In this document: positions 21,067 through 31,438 of the stretch, one piece after another
Position numbering within the stretch: the stretch's first letter is position 1
Layout: every line of letters starts with the position of its first letter
Assembly (NCBI GenBank): GCA_943138885.2
Contig: OW964560.2
Span: 1,178,001 to 1,242,000, forward strand
Direction: 5' to 3'
From: Tholera decimalis
Taxonomy: Eukaryota > Arthropoda > Insecta > Lepidoptera > Noctuidae
Length of the DNA: 64,000 nucleotides
The notes under the pieces: generated by a model
The model's input: only the letters and a program-made list of their open reading frames with translations
Database searches by the model: none
What the model was told of the DNA's origin: nothing
Made by a program: the position numbers and the translations under genes

Positions 21067-24000
21067 TTATTTATTGTACTTAGGCATAACAAATATATTC
21101 TGTGGGAAGATTTTGTCAAACATTTCACTTACAACTTCCTGATTGGATGCGTCACCAACTAAAGTAGCTTTTAACCTTGGAGGGGTGGTGTTGCCGGCTA
21201 CTAAAGGGTGGATATTGTAGCACAACTCCACTCTTCCCTTAGGTGGGATAGTGACTGATAACTTCTTGTATCCTGAGAACATGTAAGCATCGGTGCCCTC
21301 AACAGTCACACTAACTCTTATAGGTGTACTCCCCTTGCCAAACAAAGTGCATTTCAATGGAACTGAGGTGAGCAGTTCCACTACCTGAGGATAATTGACT
21401 TCAATAGCTATAGGACACTCGTCAATGGGCAGACCTGACAGTGCAGTACTGCTCATCACACAGTGGCTGGAGCTGGTCTTCCGCCGCCATGTTATATTAT
21501 ACAAGCCCACTCTAGTTGGATTATCTTTAGGTTTGTACTTAGCTTGTATACATACAGCATCAGAGGCAACATTTTTTTCAGCAACCTCCAGGTTACTGAT
21601 ACAGGATGCTGGCGCTGCAGCATCACTATACCTGAAACACTCTACCACCTCCAGCTCAGTGTTCACTATCAACAAGTCCCATGGACTCAAAATTTTTATT
21701 TGCGGCATCACTATGAAGGGGTCATCCACAAAGCATTTAGCAATGGGTTTGAAGTTCATGGCCACAAAATTTGTAGAAACTTCAAATGGTTTAATAACTG
21801 TAATTTTTGTAGTGAACTCTTTAGTGCATTCCAATTTAGATATTTCAGGAAGATCAATAACATAAGTTACTTTTATTTGTACAGTTGTTGTGGCTGTTCT
21901 GTTGGTTTTCAAATAAAATGTGTTCTCATGGCTGCCCGATATGCTGATGCTACCAGCTTGTATGTTCAGGGGTTGTATCTGTGGTTCACCTTCTTTCAAA
22001 CTCAATTCTGTAACGGAATCAGGGTTGGGATTATCAGGAGAACTTAACAGAGATAGTACTATTTTAACATCATAGATACTTCTGTCTTCATTATTTGTTA
22101 TTGTGAATGTTGATGGAAACCATTCACCTTGAAGAGCTGGACTTGAGTTTGTGACCAGTAGTGATACCTTGCACTCCCGTGATGTGATTGAAGCCACTGT
22201 CAAAGGCACAATACAGTCAAATTCATAGTCTGCCTTAGGGCTCCTTATAAAGTGCAAAAGTTCTGGATGGATGGTTGACTCCATAGCTTTGTTTCCTTCA
22301 ATTTTGAAATTCAAAATGATCTTGCGTTTTCTGTCTGTGTCAAGCACAAAAGACACATTTTTAATTTGGAGATCTGAGCCACTATCATGAGGATTCGGCT
22401 TAAATTGACATAGAAATCTCTTAACTTTCCCGCCTTGCAAGGAAATATGTGTGTTGCCATTCTCTGTGATCGGAATTTCAATAGTTTCTGTGTGACTAGA
22501 TATGGCTACAAAGGCATTTCTTGCTACAAGAACTGTGGTGTACAAGAGTCTGACATACAATTCTAAATCTATTAACTCATCCATCCTATACCTTTGCTGC
22601 TTAAACTTAGGCTTTACTTCTAAAAAGCTAGATATGTTGGCCATGTCTACAGGCACAGTGAGGGGTTCTTTCTCTATGGCTGCCTGCCACAGCTCCAGAG
22701 CCTTATGTTGCGAGGAGGCTGGCAAGTCTGGCTCTGCTGCCGGTATGTTCAGGTTGAGAACAGACATGATATTCCTAAATATTCTATCCTTATCATTATT
22801 TGGCACTTGGATATGCTTAGAAAGTGCCTCTATTGACAGCTGAAGATAGTCTTGTATCTTTCCTGACAAGTATGCACATTGTAATGCTCGGTTCAGAACA
22901 TGTGAAGCAAGGAACCACCATTTTTCTCTTCGGTAGTCCCACAGCATATGTGTCAGTAGTGTGAGAGCCTTACCATAATCAGCCGAGTAAAAGTACTCAT
23001 TAGCCATCTCCACCACTAGCTGCTTCCTCATGCGGGGTGAGTGGAATGTCTTGAACTGTGAGATTGCACAGCCTAAAAAGCTGATGATCATTGCTGAGTG
23101 GTTAAATACTCTTTCATTATACTGTAGAGCTAAGACAGCTGCTTGTTCTTTTTGAGGGTCGTGAGGGTCAGCACTGAGGCGGCCTGGCCTCCATGGTCTC
23201 TGCCCATAAAATTCGACAATGCCTTCCAGTGGATCTGGGGGAGGAGGATATGCTGTGGCTTCAGAACATACAGATCTCATAGCTTGTCGCCTCTTTACTG
23301 TGAACTGAGCTGCATGTTGGTAGTAGAAGCCAGGATGCTGGGATTGTATAGCTGGAAGTCCAGCATGGATAGCTTCATCAAATAGCTCTCCAAAGGCACT
23401 GTACTGTCTTGCAATCCATGCATAATGTTCAAACAACAGTTCTGTTGATCCAATCCGATTCTTATACCTTTCAATGTGTGACTTTAGTTGTGCTATAGCG
23501 TCACGAGGCAAATTAAGAGCAAACAGTAATTTACACAGTTTGTAATTGATGTAGCCTGCTACAGTTCTTACTTCATGGGTATTGGTGTCAACAATCCTAG
23601 TCTCCAGTAGATTGTTATAGGCATGCAAGTAGTGCTTGTGAGCTGTACTCAAATCTTGTTTCAACTCGTTAAGATAGCCTAATTTAAATTGATGTCGCAC
23701 AAATAAATACTGATGAGTTGTTTTATTGAGATGGTCTCTATGCTGTTTAATATTTTTAGTTTCATGGTGATAGTAGTTCTGGGCAATATCATAAAAGGCA
23801 TTCTCCAGGCGAACAATGTATCCCATAAGGTGATCACTGTGGGGTAACACAAACAATGACTTGGACTGTATTTCGCAGGCGGCACACAGAGCTTGCGCGC
23901 GCTCAGCGCCTAGCATGTACTCAGAGGGGGGCGGCGATAACCGGCTCTGGATCACGACAACGGCAACACGCGTCGCATGGCCTTCCACTGCGGCGCGGAT

Positions 24001-24387
24001 TGATTGCACTTTGGACGCACACTCGATTATTTTTTCATTCCACTGTGGATCATTCCAGTCCATATCATAAAATATGACTACAACCGCGGGAATGAGTGAC
24101 ACCCGCTTATGGATCCAATTCTTCTTGAAAACTCCCTTTGGAATGTACCACTCGTATGAGTTCCGCTTAGGCTTGACCACAGGAAACTCGAAGGTGTTGT
24201 TGAGTAACTTGAAGCGCACGGGCGTGCGGTCAGCACGACGGTTATTAGAGAACGCATCCCAGATCTCTTTGTGCACTGCATTGTTCACCGCATCCAATCC
24301 AGACAACCCAATCAGTGCGAGGGGCTTCAGAATTATCTCGGATGGAAATTCCGTATAGTCACTTGGCATTGTCGCCATTGTAGTCAC
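21067..24387 (-). CDS. TRAPPC11: TRAPPC11, trafficking protein particle complex subunit 11
   Basis: A subunit of the TRAPPIII tethering complex, acting in ER-to-Golgi transport and autophagy (gryzun in flies, foie gras in fish). The 1106-residue product is close to the vertebrate 1133. The N-terminus has FPSEIILKPLALIGLSGLDA and WNDPQWNEKI. The foie-gras helical domain covers roughly residues 250-520, with QLKSHIERYKNRIGSTELL, HPGFYYQHAAQFTVKRRQAM and a tail at YYSADYGKAL-type repeats. The C-terminal half is the beta-rich gryzun region (about 600-1100). The start could also be ATG 4 or 7; MPSDYTEF fits the family best, so the true protein may lack six residues. No introns interrupt it. The TAA stop lies within an AATAAATAAA run. 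It is head-to-head with SAP30BP. Confidence 0.95.
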   Translation of the reverse strand: MTTMATMPSDYTEFPSEIILKPLALIGLSGLDAVNNAVHKEIWDAFSNNRRADRTPVRFKLLNNTFEFPVVKPKRNSYEWYIPKGVFKKNWIHKRVSLIPAVVVIFYDMDWNDPQWNEKIIECASKVQSIRAAVEGHATRVAVVVIQSRLSPPPSEYMLGAERAQALCAACEIQSKSLFVLPHSDHLMGYIVRLENAFYDIAQNYYHHETKNIKQHRDHLNKTTHQYLFVRHQFKLGYLNELKQDLSTAHKHYLHAYNNLLETRIVDTNTHEVRTVAGYINYKLCKLLFALNLPRDAIAQLKSHIERYKNRIGSTELLFEHYAWIARQYSAFGELFDEAIHAGLPAIQSQHPGFYYQHAAQFTVKRRQAMRSVCSEATAYPPPPDPLEGIVEFYGQRPWRPGRLSADPHDPQKEQAAVLALQYNERVFNHSAMIISFLGCAISQFKTFHSPRMRKQLVVEMANEYFYSADYGKALTLLTHMLWDYRREKWWFLASHVLNRALQCAYLSGKIQDYLQLSIEALSKHIQVPNNDKDRIFRNIMSVLNLNIPAAEPDLPASSQHKALELWQAAIEKEPLTVPVDMANISSFLEVKPKFKQQRYRMDELIDLELYVRLLYTTVLVARNAFVAISSHTETIEIPITENGNTHISLQGGKVKRFLCQFKPNPHDSGSDLQIKNVSFVLDTDRKRKIILNFKIEGNKAMESTIHPELLHFIRSPKADYEFDCIVPLTVASITSRECKVSLLVTNSSPALQGEWFPSTFTITNNEDRSIYDVKIVLSLLSSPDNPNPDSVTELSLKEGEPQIQPLNIQAGSISISGSHENTFYLKTNRTATTTVQIKVTYVIDLPEISKLECTKEFTTKITVIKPFEVSTNFVAMNFKPIAKCFVDDPFIVMPQIKILSPWDLLIVNTELEVVECFRYSDAAAPASCISNLEVAEKNVASDAVCIQAKYKPKDNPTRVGLYNITWRRKTSSSHCVMSSTALSGLPIDECPIAIEVNYPQVVELLTSVPLKCTLFGKGSTPIRVSVTVEGTDAYMFSGYKKLSVTIPPKGRVELCYNIHPLVAGNTTPPRLKATLVGDASNQEVVSEMFDKIFPQNIFVMPKYNK

Positions 24388-25134
24388 TTCACTGACTCTG
24401 CGTCAACTCAATAAAAGTCGTGGGTTAGAATTTCATTTCGTGTCGCCGTATTTTGCGTATGTTATTTTATTATTTTTACAATCTCCAACGCAACTCCCCC
24501 ATCATTTGCTAAAATTGCCAATCGGTAATGTAATTGCAATGTCAAATACAACTGACAGAAGGCAATGACATAATGTCTGGTCCCACTGGGTCCCACAAAC
24601 GTAAGCTACGAAAAATAGTAACTGTAAAATTATAATAGCCTATAATAGTTTTCTAACAAAAAAAAAATTTGTTTGTGTGTGAACAAAGTAAACATTTTCT
24701 ATTTATAGTTAATTTTTTTGGATTCTGTCGTCAACTTCGACTATTGCATCTCTTATTAGTCCAAGCTCCAAGCGTTTTACGAGCTATCACAGTAATGCCA
24801 ATACTACGGTTCGATGAGTGTCGGTTTATACTCTTTGGAAGTATCAAACGTCAAAATTATGTCAAAAACTCCGAAATACCTAGTTTATTAGTCTGATTTG
24901 TACCAGAAATTAGAAGATAGAAGTGTACAGAAGGCGTTTTAATAACAACAACAACGCGTAAAATAATGTGAACTCGACATCGTGTCATTACTTTCTATGT
25001 TCATTTGTTGCATAAATTGCTCGTGTTGAGTTTATGCATATTTGTTTTGTTAAATTGTATTAAATTTTACATCTCATTCAATTTTGTAACCAGTATACTT
25101 TTCTTTCGTAAGTTGGTCATTCATTGGTGAAGCA
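24388..25134. promoter_or_regulatory. Divergent promoter region of TRAPPC11 and SAP30BP
   Basis: 747 bp between the two start codons, free of recognisable transposons, unlike nearly every other spacer here. Both 5' UTRs and promoters must fall in it. I saw no reliable TATA box, and the short frames inside are not convincing. Confidence 0.55.
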
Positions 25135-25995
25135 ATGGCTTCCCAAGCTTTAGCATCGTTAACTGCTACCTACACGGATTCCGAGGGGGAGGAAGATATG
25201 GAAGATCAAACCCCTGAAAAGGAAGAACCCAAAGAAACTCATTCAGAGCCTACAAGCCCTAAAAAAATTGAAGAAAGTAACCAATCTGCTTCTGCACCTG
25301 TAAGTCCAAAAAGGAGATTAGTTTCATATGTGGATGACACAGTGGTGTCTGATGACGATCCGCTGTCGCCTGCTGCAGAGAACCAGGACGACATGCGGCG
25401 CCTGTCCATGGAGACGGACACTGACGAGGCCGTGCCGCGCTCCGAGCCCGACGAGAGCGAAGACGGCGTCATTATACCTCCTGAGCCACCTGGGAAATGT
25501 CCCAAGGAGCTCCAAGATAAGATAGCTAAATTTTACAGCCAAATGATAAATGAAGGACTCGATATGAACAGGATTATACAAGATAAAAAGAACTTTAGAA
25601 ACCCTAGCATTTATGAAAAACTTATACAATTCTGTGACATTAATGAATTAGATACAAATTACCCTCCTGAAATCTATGATCCACTAAAGTGGGGAAAAGA
25701 ATCATATTATGATGAATTATCCAGAGTGCAGAAAGTAGAGATGGATAGAAGAGAGAAGGAAAAGAAAGAGAAACTGGCCAAAATAGATTTTATAACAGGA
25801 GTAGCTAAAAAATCAGAAAGTGACGATGAAAAGAAGAGGAAGTCTAAGTGGGACCAGGCGGCACCCAACGTATCCAACAAGCCAACTATGAAACAACCCG
25901 GACTGGTACAACAGCCGCTTACCAGCAATGTAACTGGAACCAAGGGAACCATAATCTCAGCATTTGGGTCTTTGCCGAAGAAACCCAAAATTTGA
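25135..25995 (+). CDS. SAP30BP: SAP30-binding protein (HCNGP family)
   Basis: A nuclear protein of the HCNGP family, linked to SAP30/Sin3 transcriptional repression and to pre-mRNA splicing. It has 286 residues (human about 308). The N-terminal half is acidic and Ser/Pro-rich, with TDSEGEEDMEDQTPEKEEP and several SPK sites. The conserved HCNGP block lies at about residues 120-200: CPKELQDKIAKFYSQMINEG, IIQDKKNFRNPSIYEKLIQF, NYPPEIYDPLKW. A Lys/Glu-rich helix (MDRREKEKKEKLAKI) and a basic KKRKSKWDQ stretch follow. The start is the only plausible ATG, preceded by GAAGCA. The frame has no introns. Confidence 0.93.
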   Translation: MASQALASLTATYTDSEGEEDMEDQTPEKEEPKETHSEPTSPKKIEESNQSASAPVSPKRRLVSYVDDTVVSDDDPLSPAAENQDDMRRLSMETDTDEAVPRSEPDESEDGVIIPPEPPGKCPKELQDKIAKFYSQMINEGLDMNRIIQDKKNFRNPSIYEKLIQFCDINELDTNYPPEIYDPLKWGKESYYDELSRVQKVEMDRREKEKKEKLAKIDFITGVAKKSESDDEKKRKSKWDQAAPNVSNKPTMKQPGLVQQPLTSNVTGTKGTIISAFGSLPKKPKI

Positions 25996-26635
25996 CTGGA
26001 AACAAAACATTAATAGCAATGAAACTGAACTTCAGTCTGATTTTACATTGTGGACTTTTTTGTGTTGTGGTGGATTTATTAGTGAAATAGGTTTGACAAG
26101 CATTGATTTTCATTTAGGGCCTGAATAATATAAGACAACAGTAAAGTTTAATAGTTTGTATGTAAGAACTGTTTATTTTGATTAAATATTTAAAAGTTTA
26201 TTTGATTTACATTTGACATCTTATATGTAGAGCTCAAGCTATAACCTTACAAGCATGGGTCTTTGTCCATCAAAATTAGGTAAGGTTGTGGTCCAAGGTG
26301 GTTGCTAATACAGAATTATCAACATTCATGCATTCAAATTTGTAATGATTCATATCTGAGATTGTGGATTTCCATAGCATTTTTAGGAGTACAGATAAAA
26401 TAAATGATGGAACATAACTTATCAAAGATATAATTATATGTAAGACACAGAACCAACATATTAGTGTGATAACCAAAACAGGAATTTTTAATGCCACATA
26501 GGTACAAACATACATAAACTAATGAACAAAACGCAAAGGAGGGTAATCCTTTGCATCGCGTAGTTGGGTAAACAGTTGCAGCTAAAATGGACTAGTATCC
26601 AAACTACCTACTATTAATTCATAAAAAACCAGTCA
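25996..26635 (+). other. SAP30BP 3' flank, no gene seen
   Basis: An ATTAAA near 26180 could be the poly(A) signal. The rest is AT-rich unique-looking sequence with no supported gene. Confidence 0.4.
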
Positions 26636-27060
26636 AGTGCGAGTCGGACTCGCGCATGAAGGGTTCCGTACCACTATCTATAAAAACGGCAAAAATATCA
26701 TGTCTGTTTTATGGGAGCACCCTTTAAATATTAGTTTTATTTTAATTTAATTATTTATTTTTAAAGTGAATATATAACTAAATCTTCTGTGAATATTTCA
26801 AGCATCTACCTGTTGCCATTATCAATATTGAGCAAAAAAATCATATTTGGTGTATGGGAGCCCCCTAAAATATTTATTTCATTCTGTTCATCTATTATTA
26901 TGTGAACCTATGAATAAAGTTATTATTATTATATCATCTGTGAAAATTTCAACTGTAACTATCACGGTTCATGAGATACAGCCTGGTGACAGATAGACGG
27001 ACAGCGGATTCTTAGTAATAGGGTCCCGTTTTCTCCTTTGGGTACAAAACCCTAAAAACG
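26636..27060 (+). repeat. Dispersed repeat G copy
   Basis: Starts CAGTCAAGTGCGAGTCGGAC then GAAGGGTTCCGTA and ends with GGGTCCCGTTTTCTCCTTTG, the same order as at 44395-45000 and 63365-63900. Confidence 0.65.
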
Positions 27061-27745
27061 GTCGATAGTAGTATATTCCTTGATTGACAACAATCTAGTG
27101 ATGAAGCCATTTTTACTGTTAATGGGTAAGGAACCCTTACCGTTTCGCCATGTCCGTCCGTCTATCCGTGGCTTAGCTTAGAAACTATTGGCACTAGAAC
27201 GCTGAAATTTGGCATGGATGTACATATTAATCACGCCGAGAAAGTGGTAAAATAAAATTTCGATAAATTATTATTTTTTAAGTTACTTCCCTTATATGTA
27301 AAGAGATAATGATTTTTGTGGAGGGTATCGTAGGATAGGTCGTTTAAAACTAATGGGAGTGTGGGAAGACCAACTTTCAATTCAGTGATACGTTTGCAAA
27401 ATATATAGCTTTGTTTGAAATGTTATTTTTTTAGCCGACTTCTAAAAAGGGAGGAGGTTCTCAATTCGGATGTTTGTATTTTTATGTTTGTCCGCGCATA
27501 ACTCCGTCGCTTGCCAACCGATTTGAATAATTCTATTATCTTGTTAGTATTATCTTCCCAAATGGTCCCATAAATTTTTTATCGAAATCGGACAAGCCGT
27601 TTCTAAAAAATCAACAAAAGTCTAAAAAAAATATTTACGTTGATGATCTTTTCGTTAACTCTGCATTGCCTATTTTGTTCGCGCATAACTCCGTCATTTA
27701 CGAACCGATTTGGAAAATTCACTGACCCACTAAAAGCACGAAAAT
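27061..27745. repeat. Patchwork of dispersed repeats
   Basis: 27110-27300 resembles a repeat with CCGTTTCGCCATGTCCGTCC. 27430-27720 contains two related runs beginning CCGCGCATAACTCCGTC and TTCGCGCATAACTCCGTC about 170 bp apart. No gene was found. Confidence 0.45.
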
Positions 27746-27937
27746 AAAAACTTTTTTGCAAAAAATAAAACCGACTTCCATATCAAAACACTACAAAGCC
27801 AAAATAATTTTAATTTCGGAAGGCGGTGTGAAAAAAAAAGAAAATACAAAACCAATAAAACCGAATACCGAAATTAAAATTATTTTTGGCTTTGTAGTGT
27901 TTTGATATGGAAGTCGGTTTTATTTTTTGCCAAAAAG
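27746..27937. repeat. Inverted repeat (hairpin), about 70-bp arms
   Basis: Arms 27746-27819 and 27869-27937 are near-perfect complements; they contain AAACCGACTTCCATATC and its complement. Same family as 1209-1396 but diverged in the middle of the arm. Confidence 0.8.
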
Positions 27938-27984
27938 AAGTCAAGTCCCTTATTTAGGGATGTGACATTGTACACCAAAAATGG

Positions 27985-28125
27985 ATTCTTAATTAATCGA
28001 TTATTTATTTGGCATCAAAAATCGATTAATAAATAATCGATTTTTCTTAAGAAAATAATCGATTTTGATATATTAATCGATTTTTTCCTAATTTATCAAT
28101 TAATTTCAAAATAAACGCCAAAAAT
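27985..28125. repeat. Cluster of AATCGATT palindromes
   Basis: At least five ATCGAT-centred palindromes occur within 140 bp of A/T-rich sequence. A comparable cluster lies at 40205-40375. Confidence 0.6.
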
Positions 28126-28941
28126 ATATCAATAGATTTATTAATTTTAAAAATAAAAAAAAAAACAGAAATAAGGTCAGTCGGGGCAAGTGCGCCGACG
28201 GGGTAAGCGCACCTACCATAAAAATATCGAAAACTACAGATATAATACAACTAACGACATTTTACATCCATGCAACATACTCAAACACAGTCCCACTTCA
28301 CAATAAAATTGCAGATGCCTCTATTCACCATTACTTGATGTATCCACCATTTTAGTTTTAGTGTCATTTAAACCTGTTACAAGAGATGAGGACGTGTTAT
28401 TTATCCCCTTAAATCTTCAAATGTTTTATGAGTTGCGGCAAACCAATGAAGCGAGTACAGAAATTAGTTGTTTTTCTTTAAATCTATGGCTGTATTTTAG
28501 TCCTAGGTAGTGAAATTAATATTTTTTTATAGAAATTAAAATCGTACCCTCGAAATAATCAAGTGAGGCAAGTGCGCCTACGTTTTTAGTAGTATGGCGC
28601 ACTTCCCCCGAGCCAGAAGTCGTCAACCTTTATGATTCAGTTATTTTATTACCCAACGGCCTCTGTGCTGTCTTGTGCTGAGAAGGTGTTGTACTTGTCC
28701 ATTCTTTTGTTCCTTATTTAATGCAGGCTTAGGTGTGCCTAATCGGATACGATAATCGAAGACTAGCTAATTTTGAAAACTATCGATCCGGCTGTTATCA
28801 TTCAACATGAGTCTTTAAGTCACGTCAAAGGCCTTTGAACTTCCTGAACAACTCTGACACTAGGTTGCTCACAGATCTATCGACAAGAAAAAGTAGTTAG
28901 ATAGTTACTACAAATGGTCCTAAAATTATTATCTTTTACAG

Positions 28942-29205
28942 ATGGTTCATACTTATCAAAGAAAAACCGATAAACCTTGTGGTCTAGATAAACTTTATGT
29001 CAGGCAGTTGACGCTGTCCGATCAGGCCTATCTGGATATGAAGCAGCTAAAACTTGTGGTATACCTCGTAAAACAATCCTGGATCATGTAACGGGTCGAA
29101 GGGGCTAAAAATCTTTCACACAAGGTAGACCATCAGCCTTGTCAGTCGAAATTGAAATAGACTTAGCTAATTCTTTACATAAGATAGAAAGGCATAAAAG
29201 AAAAA
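28942..29205 (+). pseudogene. Pogo-like transposase N-terminal relic
   Basis: Opens MVHTYQRKTDKP, shifts frame, then reads AVDAVRSGLSGYEAAKTCGI and PRKTILDHVTGRRG, a stop, KSFTQGRPSALSVE and IDLANSLHKIERH. This is the Psq/CENP-B-like helix-turn-helix that begins pogo-type transposases. The catalytic DDD region is absent and at least two lesions are present. Confidence 0.7.
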
Positions 29206-29273
29206 TTGTTACCTACTCTTGTAATTTTACGTAATGCATAAATAAGTCCGATTTGATTAATCTTATACTAATA

Positions 29274-29497
29274 CTAGTACTCTCGCGGGGCTTCGCTCCC
29301 GTGGATTCTATCACGGTAAAAACATAACTCTCCTTTTTTGCAGTCGGGTAAAAAGTAGCCTATAACCTTCCTCAAGCTTCAAGCTACTTCCATACCAAAT
29401 TTCATCCAAATCCACCCAGTACTTTCGAAGATTAGCGCGTTCGAGCAAACAAACAAACAAACTAACAAACTTTTCCGCTTTATAATATTAGTATAGA
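29274..29497 (-). mobile_element. Helitron fragment, minus strand
   Basis: Minus-strand start TCTATACTAATATTATAAAG and end CTAG at 29274-29277, between A and T. Nearly identical to 18639-18863. Confidence 0.85.
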
Positions 29498-29690
29498 TTA
29501 TAAAGCGGAAAAGTTTGTTTGTTTGCTTGAACGCGCTAATCTTCGAAAGTACCGGGTGGATTTGGATGCAATTTGGTATGGAAGTAGCTTGAGGAAGGTT
29601 AAAGGCTACTTTTTACGCGACTGCAAAAAAGGAGAGTTATGTTTTTACCGTGATAGAATCCACGGGAGCGAAGCCCCGCGTGAGTACTAG
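29498..29690 (+). mobile_element. Helitron fragment, plus strand, 5'-trimmed
   Basis: Starts TTATAAAGCGGAAAAG immediately beside the previous copy, head to head, lacking the first dozen bases, and ends GTGAGTACTAG. It carries a small internal deletion relative to the neighbour. 29691-29935 is AT-rich pogo-element interior with no gene. Confidence 0.8.
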
Positions 29691-29938
29691 TTAAAGATAT
29701 CTATTATTCTAGTCAAACATTTTAATTTAAATACAGCAGTTATTTACCTTTTTTAAAAAGAACAGCATTTAAGGTTTAGAATCCCTGATTACTAGTCTAT
29801 GGCGCACTTGCCCCAAATTTGTTATGGAAGCTGTAGTAGCCTATAAGACGAGTACACTAAAAAGGAACCAAGAGTAATGCGTTTATTTGTTTATATTCTA
29901 TTAAGTAAATTATCGGTTTTTCTGGTAACGTCTCATAA

Positions 29939-30024
29939 CATCTAAATAATAACGCTAAAATCGTATTTTAGCGTTATTATTTAGATAGGCGCACTTGCCC
30001 CGTTTCCAGGGGCAAGTGCGCCTA
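29939..30024. repeat. Two abutting perfect palindromes
   Basis: 29939-29985: arms around CGT built on CTAAATAATAACGCTAAAAT and its complement. 29986-30024: TAGGCGCACTTGCCCC mirrored by GGGGCAAGTGCGCCTA. The second contains two inverted copies of the pogo-element end motif. Confidence 0.85.
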
Positions 30025-30227
30025 TATCCATGTTTTCTAATTTAATAGAAAATCTCGTTAAGATATTGATAGAATTGATTGAATCGACGTTTCTTGCAGC
30101 TACAACATTCCAAATATCGACAACATAATAAATGTTCACTCATAAGTCAGCAATCAAATAAAATATTATGCATCGAAATCATCTATGCAAAAAATATGGC
30201 GCTCTTGCCCCGCCTGACCTTAGTAAG

Positions 30228-31125
30228 TTTTCCAGTTGACGCGTATATTGTTTCTTTATGTATGATCAGGATCACCGATTACTCGAAAACGGCTCAACCG
30301 ATTTGAAAAATTCTTTTTATGTTTGAAAGCGCATATATACTTCAAAGTTGGTCGCATTGTCACCAAGTCAGGATCTGATGATTGGATTTTGGAGAAATCA
30401 AAGGAACTCTTCAAATATTATAGCACACCTGATTTGAGTATTTTTTATATGTAGTAACTTGTGTAGTTGCATTCGAAAAGTACTGAAACTACTCAATATA
30501 TAAGTAGGAATAATCATTGGCGTATCTAGAAATATTTTCCAGGGGGGGCCTGGCCCCCAGTAGTAGAAGCGATGATCGCTTATCAAAGTAGCGTCAACTC
30601 TTAACGTACGAAATGAAAATTTTCACATAAATTAATTTAACATGTATCGCATAACGGAACCTTGCCTGAGTGAGTCCGACTCGCACTTGGCCAGATTTTT
30701 TAATTTTTCAGACATAATTGTTTATTAGTAAAAATTCTCGGGTGGGCACCAGACCATTCTGGGGTGAGCACGGCCCACCCGGCTCCCCCCTTCCTACGCC
30801 TATGGGAATAATAAGTATATCATGGGTTCCGTTTCGATTACTTGAATATGGTTATTAGGCACAATATGCTCATCACAATGCATATGGTGAAGTGAGCTAA
30901 TGATGAAGTACCAAGAGAAATCCTCAACAATTAATGGCCCAGCATTGGGAAAAGCAATGTTTTGTAAAAGGTTATAAGTAGTTGACATTTAGACTTTTGT
31001 AACGAAGTAAATTATAAATCGACCAACCAAAAAGAGTGAAAAAACTATCGACTACCGAAATTAAAGTTATTTTTCATTTTGCAATGTTTCTTGGAAGTCG
31101 GTTTAATTTTTTTGGTAAAAAGTTA
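30228..31125 (+). repeat. Dispersed repeat R1, copy 2, with inserted fragments
   Basis: Parallel to 640-1396: GACGCGTATATTG, TCGAAAACGGCTCAACCGAT, TCTGATGATTGGATTTTGGA, then CCCAGCATTGGGAAAAGCAA and a half hairpin at 31050-31125. A stretch around 30540-30800 (GGCCTGGCCCCC ... GGCTCCCCCC) interrupts it, including part of repeat G. Confidence 0.6.
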
Positions 31126-31249
31126 TTTATATTATCTACACAAATTAAAGTTTTATAACAATCAAATTATAAAAAGTTTCAATTAATTTTTTTTTACACA
31201 AAATCAACAAAACTTAATTATACAAAAAAAAAAAAAAACAAGAAATCCG

Positions 31250-31400
31250 TAGGTAACGAGTTCAGGAATAACAGCTTAGGTAAGCGTTTGGATAATATTC
31301 GGCTCCTGGTCTTTGTATATGGCGCCAGCTTTCGAGAACAATCTCTGTCCAGCAGAGAAAGCAGCAGGCCGAAGCAGCCGAAAAAACGAGACTTTTAATA
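31250..31400 (-). pseudogene. hAT transposase C-terminal relic
   Basis: The minus strand reads about PAAFSAGQRLFSKAGAIY with a stop soon after. The pattern PAxxxxxxRLFSKAGxI is the hAT dimerisation region. Only this short piece is recognisable; the Tc1-like element sits directly beside it. Confidence 0.55.
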
Positions 31401-31438
31401 ACACTAAACACTTTTTGCCACTTTTTCCCTGTATATTA

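Larger units (their letters stand above)
28174..30220 (+). mobile_element. Pogo-like Tc1/mariner element, dead
   Basis: The ends are inverted repeats of about 23 bp (AGGTCAGTCGGGGCAAGTGC and its near complement) flanked by TA at 28172-28173 and 30221-30222. A pogo-type helix-turn-helix fragment lies inside at 28942-29205. The core of the terminal repeat, GGGGCAAGTGCGCC, recurs internally near 28565, 28603, 29802 and 29990-30024. Two Helitron fragments have inserted. No catalytic domain remains. Confidence 0.75.

Noticed and set aside
21395..24358. Antisense frames over TRAPPC11 (up to 194 codons)
   Set aside because: Shadows of the coding strand without motifs or splice logic.
30398..30988. 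Short minus-strand frames in repeat R1
   Set aside because: Not conserved between the two R1 copies and no motif.
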